DNA of 64,000 nt from Ignavibacteria bacterium. GTDB taxonomy: Bacteria > Bacteroidota > Ignavibacteria > Ignavibacteriales > Ignavibacteriaceae. The stretch spans positions 21,272 to 85,271 of the forward strand of contig JAJTBZ010000022.1 in assembly GCA_021286645.1 (NCBI GenBank), written 5' to 3'. Each line of letters opens with the position of its first letter. Position 1 is the first letter of the stretch. The notes under the pieces were generated by a model. The model was not told the origin of the DNA. It ran no database searches and saw only the letters and a program-made list of their open reading frames with translations. This document shows, one piece after another, positions 55,057-63,977 of this stretch. The translations under genes and the position numbers were made by a program.

Positions 55057-56403
55057 ATGTTCGATGATACAATAGCCGCAATAGCTACACCGCCGGGCGC
55101 GGGCGCTATAGCAATAATCCGGGTTAGCGGTAAAGATACCTTTGCCGTTGTGGATGCAATAAGCGTGACGAAAAAAAAGTTGCGTGATTGTGCATCGCAT
55201 ACAATCCATTACGGTACTATTACCGCTGTAGATGGTGAAGTTATTGACGATGTATTGTTTTCAATATTCCGCGGGCCGCGTTCATATACCGGAGAAGATG
55301 TAATTGAAATCAGTACGCATGGTAACCAGCTCATTACCGCCAAGGTAATGGAGCGGCTGATACAAAACGATGTACGTGTTGCAGAGCCGGGTGAGTTTAC
55401 CCGTCGCGCGTATATAAACGGACGGATAGACCTGAGTCAGGCAGAGGCGGTAATTGATGTAATATCTGCCCGGTCCGATGCTTCGCTGCGGGGTGCAAGG
55501 AATCAGCTGGACGGGCTTCTTTCGCAAAAAATTTCTGCATTACGCGAGCGGTTGATTCATGCTTCATCACTGCTTGAACTGGAACTGGATTTTGCCGAAG
55601 AGGATATTGAATTTGTTGACCGGTCGGTTTTACAGCAGACAGTTTGCGAAGTAATAGAGGAAATAGCAAAATTACTTGCAACATATTCATTCGGCAGGGT
55701 AATACGCGATGGCGTGCATGTTGCATTGGTAGGTAAACCGAATGTAGGTAAATCATCGCTGTTGAATTATCTATTAAAAGAATCGCGTGCAATTGTAAGC
55801 GAGATACCGGGCACCACCCGTGATGTTATCCGGGAGGAAATGACAATTAATGGAATCCTTTTCCGGATATACGATACCGCGGGCATTCGGGATACAGAAG
55901 ATATAATAGAGATGGAAGGCGTAAAGCGTAGTATGGATACCATACGGTCGGCCGATATTGTATTGCTTATCGAAGATGCATTGGGGCCCGATGATGATTC
56001 GTATAATGAATTACTGAATCACATAAGCGCGAAAAAAATAATCAGGGTACTGAATAAAATTGATAAACCGCATGAAGAGCATGCCGGGTATGAAGTCTAT
56101 ACCTCCGCCAAAACAGGCGAGGGAATTAATATACTATTGGAAGCGATGAAACGGCACGCGGGAGATACCGGGACCTACACGGAGAAAACCGCTATTGTTA
56201 CCAACGCGCGTCATTACCATAGCCTGAGCCGGGCAAATGAATTTTTACACCACGCGCTCAGTTCGGGAAGCAGTCATTTAAGTCCCGAATTTATTTCCGT
56301 TGACCTTCGAAACGCGGAGGCGGCTCTGAGCGAAATTATTGGCGTAGTATCAACAGATGATATACTCAATAATATATTTGCTAAATTTTGTATAGGTAAA
56401 TAA
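55057..56403 (+). CDS. mnmE: tRNA modification GTPase MnmE
   Basis: MnmE with MnmG adds the (carboxymethyl)aminomethyl group to U34 of several tRNAs. The start is ATG 55057 (MFDDTIAAIATPPG) with AGG 6 bases upstream; TTG 55039 would add six residues. The 448 residues contain the folate-binding N-domain (IAIIRVSG, FRGPRSYTGEDVIEISTHG), helical domain, the G domain with GKPNVGKSSL, DTAGIRDT and NKID, and the C-terminal FCIGK with the essential Cys. All are canonical. mnmG follows after 1.38 kb of non-coding DNA that holds parS-like sites. Confidence 0.97.
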   Translation: MFDDTIAAIATPPGAGAIAIIRVSGKDTFAVVDAISVTKKKLRDCASHTIHYGTITAVDGEVIDDVLFSIFRGPRSYTGEDVIEISTHGNQLITAKVMERLIQNDVRVAEPGEFTRRAYINGRIDLSQAEAVIDVISARSDASLRGARNQLDGLLSQKISALRERLIHASSLLELELDFAEEDIEFVDRSVLQQTVCEVIEEIAKLLATYSFGRVIRDGVHVALVGKPNVGKSSLLNYLLKESRAIVSEIPGTTRDVIREEMTINGILFRIYDTAGIRDTEDIIEMEGVKRSMDTIRSADIVLLIEDALGPDDDSYNELLNHISAKKIIRVLNKIDKPHEEHAGYEVYTSAKTGEGINILLEAMKRHAGDTGTYTEKTAIVTNARHYHSLSRANEFLHHALSSGSSHLSPEFISVDLRNAEAALSEIIGVVSTDDILNNIFAKFCIGK

Positions 56404-56851
56404 TATTGCCATACGCAAAAATTGTTAGTTACAGCGACAAATAACAACTAACAAAATATTAAAAATAAAATATACGATATAAAAATAAAATTATATTTTT
56501 CGTGATTTACTTCAGCGAAGCGTGGCAATGTAAATCGGGGGTTTCGGATAAAATAGCCGTGAACATTCCGGCGATCCGGGCGGTGCGATAATAGAAAATG
56601 CAGGCGTTTTGCACCCGATTTATGAGCAAAGCTGCTGCGAATTATTTGGCAATTTCAATTACCCGGCAAAACCATGCTGAGAGACTTTTTTGTTTTCGCG
56701 TGAGAGCCGGGAAGCCGTGTTACGGCTCCCGCGAATGCCGGGAGGAAACGGGAGCGTGCAGATTTGGTAACGCTAATTCACAGCAAATAGTTTGAATTTG
56801 GCGTATTTTAGGTGGTTGATACATAATTGCAAATAGATTACGAATCCCAAA

Positions 56852-56867
56852 TGTTCCACGTGGAACA
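56852..56867. promoter_or_regulatory. parS: parS-like site 1 (perfect palindrome)
   Basis: TGTTCCACGTGGAACA is a perfect 16-bp palindrome and differs from the canonical ParB site TGTTTCACGTGAAACA only by the symmetrical T-to-C and A-to-G change. ParB binding here would nucleate the partition complex near the origin. Confidence 0.85.
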
Positions 56868-57572
56868 TTTTCCGGTTAGCAGATAAACGGATTCGCGGTT
56901 AGCTGAACAGACAGATAACGAAACCCGTTTACTGCGCTTTTACCGGTAATTTATGTTTTTAGAAGCCATATTTCCGTAGTCGGGTAAGGACTGATTCGCG
57001 TGACTATTTCGATTGGCGCGACAGGCTTTTACCTGTTCGATATATGTTGTAAACGCGGTGTTTCGGGAGTCACTACCGGGAGTGGCCGACGGTCGCTGAA
57101 TTGCGGGTAAGGCTTTTATCCGGAAAATTTTCGCGGGAGGGAAGTTCCTTCCACTGTTGGCATTACCCAGTGAATCCTCTTTGAAGTTCTTTCATTGCAA
57201 GTTTTGGTTAGTGTTCGGGTGAGGCGGATTCACCGCCCGGCCTGATTGTTCGGGGTAAGCAAAGAGAGATTTGCTTATAGTATTACCGGAGGGGTCGGAA
57301 GTTATTTATGGTAACCACTGTTCGGGTTCAATGGTTGTTAGTTGACAACCCGGGTATGTGAAACTTCATAATCATGTGCCGGGTTACTATAGTGAAAATG
57401 TCTTCCAGAGAATGAATAACGATATTCCTTTTAGGGGTATCAACCTTTACCTCGGTGATATATTGGCAGCCTTCATTCGTCGATAGTAAGGGAAGTGAAT
57501 AGGAGTATGCCGAATATCTGCCTCTTGCCGATGGGTATAGTTTGGAAGATGATGAGGTGATGCGGGTACGAG

Positions 57573-57588
57573 TGTTCCACGTGAAACA
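57573..57588. promoter_or_regulatory. parS: parS-like site 2
   Basis: TGTTCCACGTGAAACA has a single mismatch to the canonical ParB binding site and lies in the same non-coding region as the other two copies. Confidence 0.85.
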
Positions 57589-57646
57589 TTCGTCACATGG
57601 TAATGGCGTGTCACTCGGCAATTCACAATAATTGTGACTATTAAAA

Positions 57647-57662
57647 TGTTCCACGTGAAACA
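57647..57662. promoter_or_regulatory. parS: parS-like site 3
   Basis: TGTTCCACGTGAAACA, identical to site 2 and 74 bases from it, lies about 120 bases before the start of mnmG. A -7-like TAATTTTG (57676-57683) follows closely, so ParB binding might also affect mnmG transcription. Confidence 0.85.
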
Positions 57663-57743
57663 ATTAATATTTTTGTAATTTTGTACAATTAGAATTGAAA
57701 ATGTATTGCTTAAGCAGGCAGCTAAAAGAATAGGAGTCCTGCT

Positions 57744-57791
57744 ATGGGTAATGTAAAAAGAAAAGGAATTTGTTCAGGTACGTATGCGTAG
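57744..57791 (+). CDS. Possible 15-codon leader peptide overlapping the mnmG start
   Basis: ATG 57744 has a strong ribosome-binding site (TAGGAG, 57731-57736) at ideal distance. The frame reads [15 protein letters not shown] and stops at TAG 57789-57791, 5 bases inside mnmG (ATG 57784). The mnmG start itself has only a weak AGG at 57776-57778. Translation of the small frame could deliver ribosomes to mnmG (coupling). It may equally be chance or a remnant of an older start. Confidence 0.4.
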   Translation: MGNVKRKGICSGTYA

Positions 57792-59661
57792 TTTTGATGT
57801 GTTGGTAATTGGCGGCGGGCATGCCGGAATGGAAGCTGCCTGCGCGCCGGCGAAGATGGGATGTACAGTTGGCCTGGTAACGATGGATAAATATGCCCTC
57901 GGGAGGATGTCTTGCAACCCGGCAATTGGTGGTATTGCCAAGGGTCATTTGGTGCGTGAGATCGATGCCCTGGGAGGGGTAATGGGTATTCTGGCAGATA
58001 AAACGGGTATTCAATTCAGGGTTCTGAATCAATCCAAGGGTCCCTCGGCTCTTTCGCCACGAAGCCAGAATGACAGGGATTTGTATTCCCTGGCTGCCGT
58101 AGAGATGGCAGAAAAGCATGAAAACATAACTATTGTGGCAGAATCCATAGTTTCTATACTGCAGGAAGCGGGTAAAATTACCGGCGTGGAAACCTCACAC
58201 GGGGAATTTATTGGAGCCAAAGCGGTTATTTTATGTGCCGGAACCTTTCTCAATGGGTTAATGCATACCGGAAAAAGTTCATATACCGGCGGCAGATTTG
58301 GTGAACCCCCGGCGCTCGGTTTAACGGATTCGCTCGTGGCAATGGGTTTCGAAAAGGGTAGATTGAAGACGGGAACGCCCCCGCGGCTGAATAAAAATAC
58401 TATCAACTGGGATATACTGGAATTGCAGCCGGGCGATGAAGTGCCTCAGCCTTTTTCTTTCAGGACGGATAGAAAATTGTTTCCGTTTCTACCGCAGCTG
58501 CCATGTCATATAACCTACACGCATGAAGAAGTACACAAAATTTTAGAGAAGGGATTTAAGGATTCACCCTTGTTCACCGGTACAATTAAAGGTGTGGGAC
58601 CGAGATATTGCCCCTCGATTGAAGATAAAATTGTTCGCTTTTCCGATAAGCCGCGGCATCAATTATTTCTTGAACCGGAAGGTTTGGAATCGGATTTGAT
58701 ATATATCAATGGTTTTTCTACCTCGCTGCCGGTCGAGATTCAACTGGAAGCTTTACGGAAAATTAAGGGACTTGAGGATGTGGAAATGGTTCGCCCCGGT
58801 TACGCCGTGGAATATGATTTCTTTCCGCCGCATCAGGTTGACCTGACCCTGGAAACGAAACGGGTCGAGGGTCTGTACTTCGCGGGACAAATAAACGGCA
58901 CCTCCGGTTATGAGGAAGCGGCAGCTCAGGGCATAGTTGCAGGCATAAACGCGGCGGCAAAAATTCAGGGTAAACGTGAGTTCGTGCTGATGCGAAACGA
59001 AGCATATATTGGTGTACTCGTTGATGATCTCGTAACGAAATCGACTGAGGAACCGTATCGTATGTTTACGTCGCGGGCAGAATACCGGTTGTTGTTACGC
59101 GCCGATAATGCCGACCGGCGGCTTGCAAAAGTAGGGCATTATTATGGCCTGGTTACGGATGAAGAATTAGAAAAAGTTCACGAACGCGAACGCCGCGTTC
59201 AGCAGGTTGTTCAGTTCTGCAACACCACAAAACTGAAGCCGGAAGTAGTGAATACCGTTCTTACAGAAAAGGGCACACAGCCAATAGAGTTTGCAGAAAT
59301 TTCTGCAAAATTATTAAAACGTCCAGAAATTTCTATACATGATTTAATGCCGCTTGCCGGTGCCCCCGATATACCCGGTGGTACCGGTGCAGGCTTCGAT
59401 GAAGATGCACTGCATCAGGCGGAAATTGAAATAAAATCGGAAGGATATATTAAACGACAGACCGAGCAGATAGAAAAATTACAGCGGTATGAAGATGTTC
59501 GGATACCGATAAATTTTTCGTACGCGGAGATAAAAGCATTCTCAACGGAGGGAAAAGAGAAATTAATGAAAGTAAAACCGCGTTCTATCGGTCAGGCATC
59601 AAGAATATCGGGTGTAACTCCTTCTGATATTTCGATATTATTGGTATATTTAAAACGATAA
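57784..59661 (+). CDS. mnmG: tRNA uridine 5-carboxymethylaminomethyl modification enzyme MnmG
   Basis: MnmG (GidA) is the FAD-binding partner of MnmE. The 625 residues begin with the dinucleotide-binding motif [12 protein letters not shown], followed by [22 protein letters not shown] (with the conserved Cys; shown here in parts), [40 protein letters not shown] and a C-terminal helical domain that binds MnmE and tRNA. Length is normal. It lies in the plus-strand order mnmE, parS region, mnmG, rsmG, which is often found near bacterial origins. rsmG begins 30 bases after its stop. Confidence 0.97.
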   Translation: MRSFDVLVIGGGHAGMEAACAPAKMGCTVGLVTMDKYALGRMSCNPAIGGIAKGHLVREIDALGGVMGILADKTGIQFRVLNQSKGPSALSPRSQNDRDLYSLAAVEMAEKHENITIVAESIVSILQEAGKITGVETSHGEFIGAKAVILCAGTFLNGLMHTGKSSYTGGRFGEPPALGLTDSLVAMGFEKGRLKTGTPPRLNKNTINWDILELQPGDEVPQPFSFRTDRKLFPFLPQLPCHITYTHEEVHKILEKGFKDSPLFTGTIKGVGPRYCPSIEDKIVRFSDKPRHQLFLEPEGLESDLIYINGFSTSLPVEIQLEALRKIKGLEDVEMVRPGYAVEYDFFPPHQVDLTLETKRVEGLYFAGQINGTSGYEEAAAQGIVAGINAAAKIQGKREFVLMRNEAYIGVLVDDLVTKSTEEPYRMFTSRAEYRLLLRADNADRRLAKVGHYYGLVTDEELEKVHERERRVQQVVQFCNTTKLKPEVVNTVLTEKGTQPIEFAEISAKLLKRPEISIHDLMPLAGAPDIPGGTGAGFDEDALHQAEIEIKSEGYIKRQTEQIEKLQRYEDVRIPINFSYAEIKAFSTEGKEKLMKVKPRSIGQASRISGVTPSDISILLVYLKR

Positions 59662-59691
59662 TTTATAATATTTTGCGGGTACAATTATAGA

Positions 59692-60375
59692 ATGGTTGAT
59701 ACGAAGGGTCGATACTTACAAGAGTTAATTAATTTCTATTGGGAAAACGGAGAGAACCCGGAACAATCTCAAATGGAACGGCTCGCACACTACGCAGAAC
59801 TAATAGTTGAAAAGAATGACATAATTAATCTGGTCTCGCGCAAAGATATAGAATCTGTTGTGGAGAATCATATATTCATATCATCTTACATTTCTAAATA
59901 CATACCGGAAAAATGTACAAGATTTATTGACATTGGCACCGGAGGCGGTTTTCCGGGAATACCCCTTGCAATTATGCGTCCCATGATGCGGGGTGTACTG
60001 GTTGACTCGGTACGAAAAAAACTTGATTCAGTAACTGAATTTGTTCATAAGCTAAAACTTTCGAATGTAAAAACAGAATGCGCGCGTGCAGAAGACGCGG
60101 CGTTCATAGAGCGAAACAGGAACAGTTTCGATCTGGTAGTTAGCAGGGCTACGGTTCCGTTAATTATACTTATGCGCTACGCGCTGCCCTTGATAAAAGA
60201 GCGGGCGTATTTATGCGCGATGAAAGGCGGCGATTTGAGCGATGAGTTACGTCAGGCAGAATTAAAGTACGCGTCATTTATTAAGAAATCAACTATCTTC
60301 GAGCTCCATTATCGGCCTTCAAATATTAAAAATATCAAAGGTAAAAAACTTGTATTACTTGAACTGGTAAAATAA
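59692..60375 (+). CDS. rsmG: 16S rRNA (guanine-527-N7) methyltransferase RsmG
   Basis: RsmG (GidB) methylates G527 of 16S rRNA with S-adenosylmethionine. The 227 residues have the expected AdoMet fold: an N-terminal helix with HYAELIVEKNDIINLVSRKD, the glycine-rich binding loop FIDIGTGGGFPGIPLAI, VDSVRKKLDSV, CARAED, and the VVSRATVPL segment. Loss of this gene in other bacteria gives low-level streptomycin resistance. It is 30 bases after mnmG and 3 bases before murQ, so it sits inside one operon. Confidence 0.96.
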   Translation: MVDTKGRYLQELINFYWENGENPEQSQMERLAHYAELIVEKNDIINLVSRKDIESVVENHIFISSYISKYIPEKCTRFIDIGTGGGFPGIPLAIMRPMMRGVLVDSVRKKLDSVTEFVHKLKLSNVKTECARAEDAAFIERNRNSFDLVVSRATVPLIILMRYALPLIKERAYLCAMKGGDLSDELRQAELKYASFIKKSTIFELHYRPSNIKNIKGKKLVLLELVK

Positions 60376-60378
60376 ATA

Positions 60379-61317
60379 ATGGAAGTAACAGGAAATAATC
60401 TCTCCTTATTTAAGGAGATTGCAAACCTGGCCACTGAACAGCGAAATCCTAATTCAATGGATATCGACGCGCGCTCGACAAAAGATATATTGCAGATCAT
60501 TAATAATGAAGATAAAACAGTGCCGCTCGCGGTAGAAAAAGAATTACCGTATATAGAGCAGGCTGTAGAGTTAATTGTGAAGGCAATTAAGAATGGCGGC
60601 AGGCTGCTGTACTTTGGTGCAGGAACCAGCGGACGTATCGGTGTAGTTGACGCTTCGGAGTGCCCCCCGACGTATGGAACACCTCCCGGAATGATCGACG
60701 GTTTTATAGCCGGCGGTAAAGAGGCGATGTTTAAAGCTGCAGAAGGCGCGGAGGATCACGAAGAATTTGGCGCGAAGGATGTTGTAAAGGCAAAGGTAAC
60801 CGCGAAAGATGTTGTTTGCGGTATCGCGGCCAGTAAAAGAACTCCTTATGTAATAGGCGCGGTAAAGAAAGCAAAAGAGCTTGGCGCGGTAACATTATTT
60901 GTTACCTGCAACCCTCGCGAAACTTTTGATATCGCAGAAGTAGATGTTGCTATTTGTCCCTACGTGGGTCCCGAAGTTATTATGGGCTCCACACGGATGA
61001 AAAGCGGCACTGCTCAAAAGCTGGTGTTAAATATGCTTACTACTGCAACTATGGTTCGCATGGGTAAGGTATATGAAAACATGATGATCGACTTGCAGAT
61101 GACCAATAAAAAATTGGTTGAACGCTCGAAACGAATTGTTATGACCATCACCGGCTCCTCGTATGAAGATGCAACTGCTGCCCTGAAAAAAGCCGGCGGA
61201 CATGTAAAAACGGCTCTCGTAATGATTCGTGGTAAGGTTGATGCCCCGCGTGCAAAAGCTTTACTCGATGAAAACGATGGCTTTGTTCGTAAGGCAATAG
61301 AGGCGGCACAAAAATAA
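60379..61317 (+). CDS. murQ: N-acetylmuramic acid 6-phosphate etherase
   Basis: MurQ splits the lactyl ether of N-acetylmuramic acid 6-phosphate to give N-acetylglucosamine 6-phosphate and lactate during cell-wall recycling. The 312 residues have the SIS fold and the family signature: TEQRNPNSMDIDARST at the start, GAGTSGRIGVVDASECPPTYG with the catalytic Glu region, KAAEGAEDHEEFG, and EVIMGSTRMKSGTAQK in the second part. Length is normal. It follows rsmG by 3 bases and ends at a strong terminator. The kinase or transport partner that makes the phosphorylated substrate is not nearby. Confidence 0.96.
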   Translation: MEVTGNNLSLFKEIANLATEQRNPNSMDIDARSTKDILQIINNEDKTVPLAVEKELPYIEQAVELIVKAIKNGGRLLYFGAGTSGRIGVVDASECPPTYGTPPGMIDGFIAGGKEAMFKAAEGAEDHEEFGAKDVVKAKVTAKDVVCGIAASKRTPYVIGAVKKAKELGAVTLFVTCNPRETFDIAEVDVAICPYVGPEVIMGSTRMKSGTAQKLVLNMLTTATMVRMGKVYENMMIDLQMTNKKLVERSKRIVMTITGSSYEDATAALKKAGGHVKTALVMIRGKVDAPRAKALLDENDGFVRKAIEAAQK

Positions 61318-61326
61318 ATTAGGCAA

Positions 61327-61359
61327 AAACGCCGGCACGAACAGCCGGCGTTTTTTTTT
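61327..61359 (+). terminator. Rho-independent terminator after murQ
   Basis: Stem AAACGCCGGC (61327-61336) and GCCGGCGTTT (61344-61353) with loop ACGAACA, continuing into nine T in total. It begins 10 bases past the murQ stop and closes the mnmG-rsmG-murQ unit. Confidence 0.95.
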
Positions 61360-61585
61360 CGTGCCTGAAATTCTTTCCATCTTCTTCACTACACCAAAAA
61401 AAACATGAACGGATATTTGCAGGTAATTACCTATCTTGTTGTATGCCTGAAAAAAGATTTTCCAAACCGTTGCGCTCCTGTGCACTATGCAGGAATGCCG
61501 GTACCGGGCACTTTGAAAAAACTAAGTAATTCATTCACCCGGTATGAACGGGTATTTATAAATAAACAGATGGAGTTCTGTACAC

Positions 61586-62221
61586 GTGCAAAATGAAATT
61601 AAACTCAACAGTCTGATCGATAAAATCAGTTATGCAATCGGTTTCGATATAGGAAAAAATCTTCGGGGAAACCAGATTGATGTTGCCCGCGAAGCTTTAA
61701 TTACCGGTATAACCGAAGGCCTGGAAAAAGATATTGCTTCGTTGTTAACGGAACAGGAAATGGTTGCTGCGTTGCAGGAACTACAGAAAGATCTTACTGC
61801 AAAACAGCAGGAAGCCGGTCAGAAAATGTATGATGTAAACGTAAAAGCCGGTCAGGAATTTTTACAGAACAACGCGAAAAACGCGGGCGTGGTACAGTTG
61901 CCCAGTGGATTGCAATATACGGTATTAAAATCGGGTACAGGAAAAACACCGGCTGCTACCAGCACGGTTACAACACACTACACCGGTCGCCTTATCGATG
62001 GAACCGAGTTCGATAGTTCCTACCGCCGTAATGAACCGGCCACGTTCCCGGTTAATGGCGTTATCCGCGGCTGGACCGAAGCGTTGCAGTTAATGAAAGA
62101 AGGCGATGTTTGGATTCTTTACATCCCGGCACACCTTGCCTATGGCGAGCAGGGCGCGGGTGGCGTTATCCCTCCCGGCGCAACATTAGTATTTGAAATT
62201 GAACTGATTGCCGTAGCATAA
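61586..62221 (+). CDS. FKBP-type peptidyl-prolyl isomerase
   Basis: Translation probably starts at GTG 61586 with GGAG at 61572-61575. The 211 residues have an N-terminal helical dimerisation domain (about 1-90; KISYAIGFDIGKNLR, as in FkpA/FKBP22) and a C-terminal FKBP domain (about 105-211): SGLQYTVLKSGTGKTP, VTTHYTGRLIDGTEFDSSY, VIRGWTEALQLMKEGD, IPAHLAYGEQGAGGVIPPGATLVFEIEL. The active-site residues Tyr, Asp, Trp and Tyr are kept. No signal peptide is visible, so it is probably a cytoplasmic folding catalyst, unlike periplasmic FkpA. Confidence 0.93.
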   Translation: MQNEIKLNSLIDKISYAIGFDIGKNLRGNQIDVAREALITGITEGLEKDIASLLTEQEMVAALQELQKDLTAKQQEAGQKMYDVNVKAGQEFLQNNAKNAGVVQLPSGLQYTVLKSGTGKTPAATSTVTTHYTGRLIDGTEFDSSYRRNEPATFPVNGVIRGWTEALQLMKEGDVWILYIPAHLAYGEQGAGGVIPPGATLVFEIELIAVA

Positions 62222-62271
62222 GGCAAAACGGGTAGTTCCGGTACTCCCGGAAATTGAACAATTCAGATAGA

Positions 62272-62312
62272 AGGGCTGTCTCATGGTTACATGGTACAGC
62301 CCTGTTGTATTT
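62272..62312 (+). terminator. Terminator after the FKBP gene
   Basis: An 8-bp stem AGGGCTGT (62272-62279) and ACAGCCCT (62296-62303) with a 16-base loop, followed by GTTGTATTTT. It is 51 bases past the stop codon and precedes repeat array 4. Confidence 0.75.
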
Positions 62313-62340
62313 TAAATGGGGGGTGCTCATGGTCTTTCCG

Positions 62341-63152
62341 TGTCATTTCGATACATCCGGCCTGGGTTTACCACGGTGTAAGTTTTACCGCAGCTGGCCG
62401 GACACTCAATGACCTTTCGTGGTACGCTGTATTGTATTTCAGAACTCGGTGATTGAGTAGCCGGAGGCGTATCGAAATCACCCACAACAGATATGAAAAT
62501 TATCAGGGATTTTTCCAAGTCCCATGGGGACGATATATCTGTAGAAAAAATCGCCCAAAGATTTTATAAAGATCCGTAGGATCGATACAGAATTTTGTTG
62601 TAATCATATTTCCCATTGTATGCGTACACACTATTCAGGACGGCTCGGGGTTTGGATAGAGACTCTATTATTGTCCGGGTCATTTCGATACATCCGGCCG
62701 GGGTTTGCCACGGCGCCGGTTTTACCGTATCTGGCCGGACACTCAATGACCTTTGCTTTGCCTGCTTCTTAGTGCTTAAAATCCTGTGACTGAGTAGCCG
62801 AAGGCGTACCGAAATCACTAACAACAGAAATGAAAATTATTAGGGATTTTTCCAAGTCCCATGGGGACGATATCTCTGTAGGCAACAGCAACCCAAAAAT
62901 CTAATAAAGATCCGTAGGATCGATACAGAATTTTGTTGTAATCATATTTCCCGTTGTACGCGTACACACTAATCAGGACGACACGGGGTCTGGGAGGATA
63001 ATCTTCTATTGTCCGGTCATTTCGATACATCCGGCCTGGGTTTGCCACGGCGCGTGTTTTACCGCAGCTGGCCGGACACTCAATGACCTTTGGTTGTGCG
63101 CCGTTTAGTATTTAAGAACTGGGTGATTGAGTAGCCGGAGGCGTATCGAAAT
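62341..63152 (-). repeat. Palindromic repeat array 4, inverted orientation, 337-bp period
   Basis: Same elements as arrays 1-3 but on the other strand. B elements: 62341-62414, 62678-62751, 63015-63088; exactly 337 bases apart. A elements: 62448-62482, about 62785-62819, and a truncated one 63122-63152. C elements contain GTCCC-ATG-GGGAC (62519-62531, 62856-62868) and GATCC-GTA-GGATC (62571-62583, 62909-62921). Each C here is followed by about 90 extra bases (starting near 62589 and 62927; AATTTTGTTGTAATCAT) not seen in arrays 1-3. Nothing else recognisable lies between 63153 and 63342. Confidence 0.9.
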
Positions 63153-63342
63153 ATAGTGGCTGCCAGGCGGCATAGACCATATGAAAAAGCGGATAACTTT
63201 TTTATATTGCATGGTGGCTAGTATCAGAAAAAGTACTACATGAAAAACCGTAAGGCCGTGAACATTGTAAATTGCCAATGTGATATTATACCAAGTTTTA
63301 CTATAATAAAAAGTTCTAAGGTGGAAGTATTAAGGGATAACG

Positions 63343-63801
63343 ATGATAAGGAAAAGGACAATAGCTATAGCAATGCCTTCCATAGTTTATATTGAGCTAC
63401 TTCAATATTTTATAATTGATGAAACAGGTTGGTATGAACCGGTTGGATCCCAAATAGTAAGGTATTTAATGATGTTTTTTTTTTCGATTTTGGGCTCTCA
63501 GATATTCTATATGGTAATTTTTTTGGTGTTATATATAACAGATAAACAGAACCACCTAATTCCTGGAGCAAAGAAATTAGCAATCAATTTGACTTTGGTA
63601 TCCTTGCCATTGTATGCGATATTATGGTATTTTGGATACGGGCACCAATTGCGGGGAAACATGCTAATGCTCCCGGTTGGTCTATTTATTTATTCAACAA
63701 GTGGCATCGTGAGTCATTATATTTACGTTTTTGAAAAAACAGAAAAGTGGGAGAGCAAGCTCTACAGACTTTTCTTCGAAAAAGTGGAAGACAAAGAATA
63801 A
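63343..63801 (+). CDS. Small multi-pass membrane protein of unknown function
   Basis: ATG 63343 has AGGGA about 6 bases upstream. The 152 residues contain four hydrophobic segments (about 7-24, 38-64, 80-97 and 104-124) and end in a charged tail (EKTEKWESKLYRLFFEKVEDKE). No family was recognised. The gene is notably AT-rich and lies between repeat array 4 and another B element (63810), which suggests an accessory or recently acquired gene. Confidence 0.65.
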   Translation: MIRKRTIAIAMPSIVYIELLQYFIIDETGWYEPVGSQIVRYLMMFFFSILGSQIFYMVIFLVLYITDKQNHLIPGAKKLAINLTLVSLPLYAILWYFGYGHQLRGNMLMLPVGLFIYSTSGIVSHYIYVFEKTEKWESKLYRLFFEKVEDKE

Positions 63802-63809
63802 TCTCTTCC

Positions 63810-63883
63810 GGTCATTTCGATACATCCGGCCTGGGTTTGCTACGGCGTAAGTTTTACCGCAGCCGGCCGGACACTCAATGACA
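63810..63883 (-). repeat. Isolated B-type palindromic repeat
   Basis: A single B element in the inverted orientation, with arms GGTCATT and AATGAC and inner TCCGGCC/GGCCGGA. It starts 8 bases after the stop of the membrane protein gene and could serve as its 3' hairpin. The remaining sequence up to 63977 holds nothing else recognisable. Confidence 0.85.
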
Positions 63884-63977
63884 GCTCGGAAAAAACATTC
63901 ACAATTGATGTGAAGTAATACTTAATACTATTGTACAAGAAAATATGGCATAAGGCTTAAATAAGCAGGAAAACATT

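Larger units (their letters stand above)
56404..57743. other. 1.3-kb non-coding region between mnmE and mnmG
   Basis: No convincing gene is present: the longest frames (56598-56795 plus, 57328-57663 minus) have no leader, odd composition, and one simply reads through a parS site as MFHVEH. The region holds three parS-like palindromes (listed separately) and several small hairpins, for example GGGAAGCCGT with ACGGCTCCC around 56709-56730 and ACAGG/CCTGT near 57020-57036. 56404-56500 is strongly AT-rich. A structured RNA or decayed gene cannot be excluded. Confidence 0.55.

Noticed and set aside
56598..56795. A 65-codon plus-strand frame in the mnmE-mnmG gap
   Set aside because: No ribosome-binding site, unusual composition rich in Cys and Arg, crosses a hairpin region.
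56852..57662. The parS cluster region as the replication origin itself
   Set aside because: No DnaA-box cluster was found there, and the sampled strand bias is already G-rich on both sides; the 42-kb site fits better.
57328..57663. A 111-codon minus-strand frame starting MFHVEH
   Set aside because: The first residues are just a translation of parS site 3; the remainder lacks any family resemblance.
61405..61596. A 63-codon frame between murQ and the FKBP gene
   Set aside because: Its end overlaps the FKBP start and its sequence has no clear coding features; a small real gene cannot be wholly excluded.
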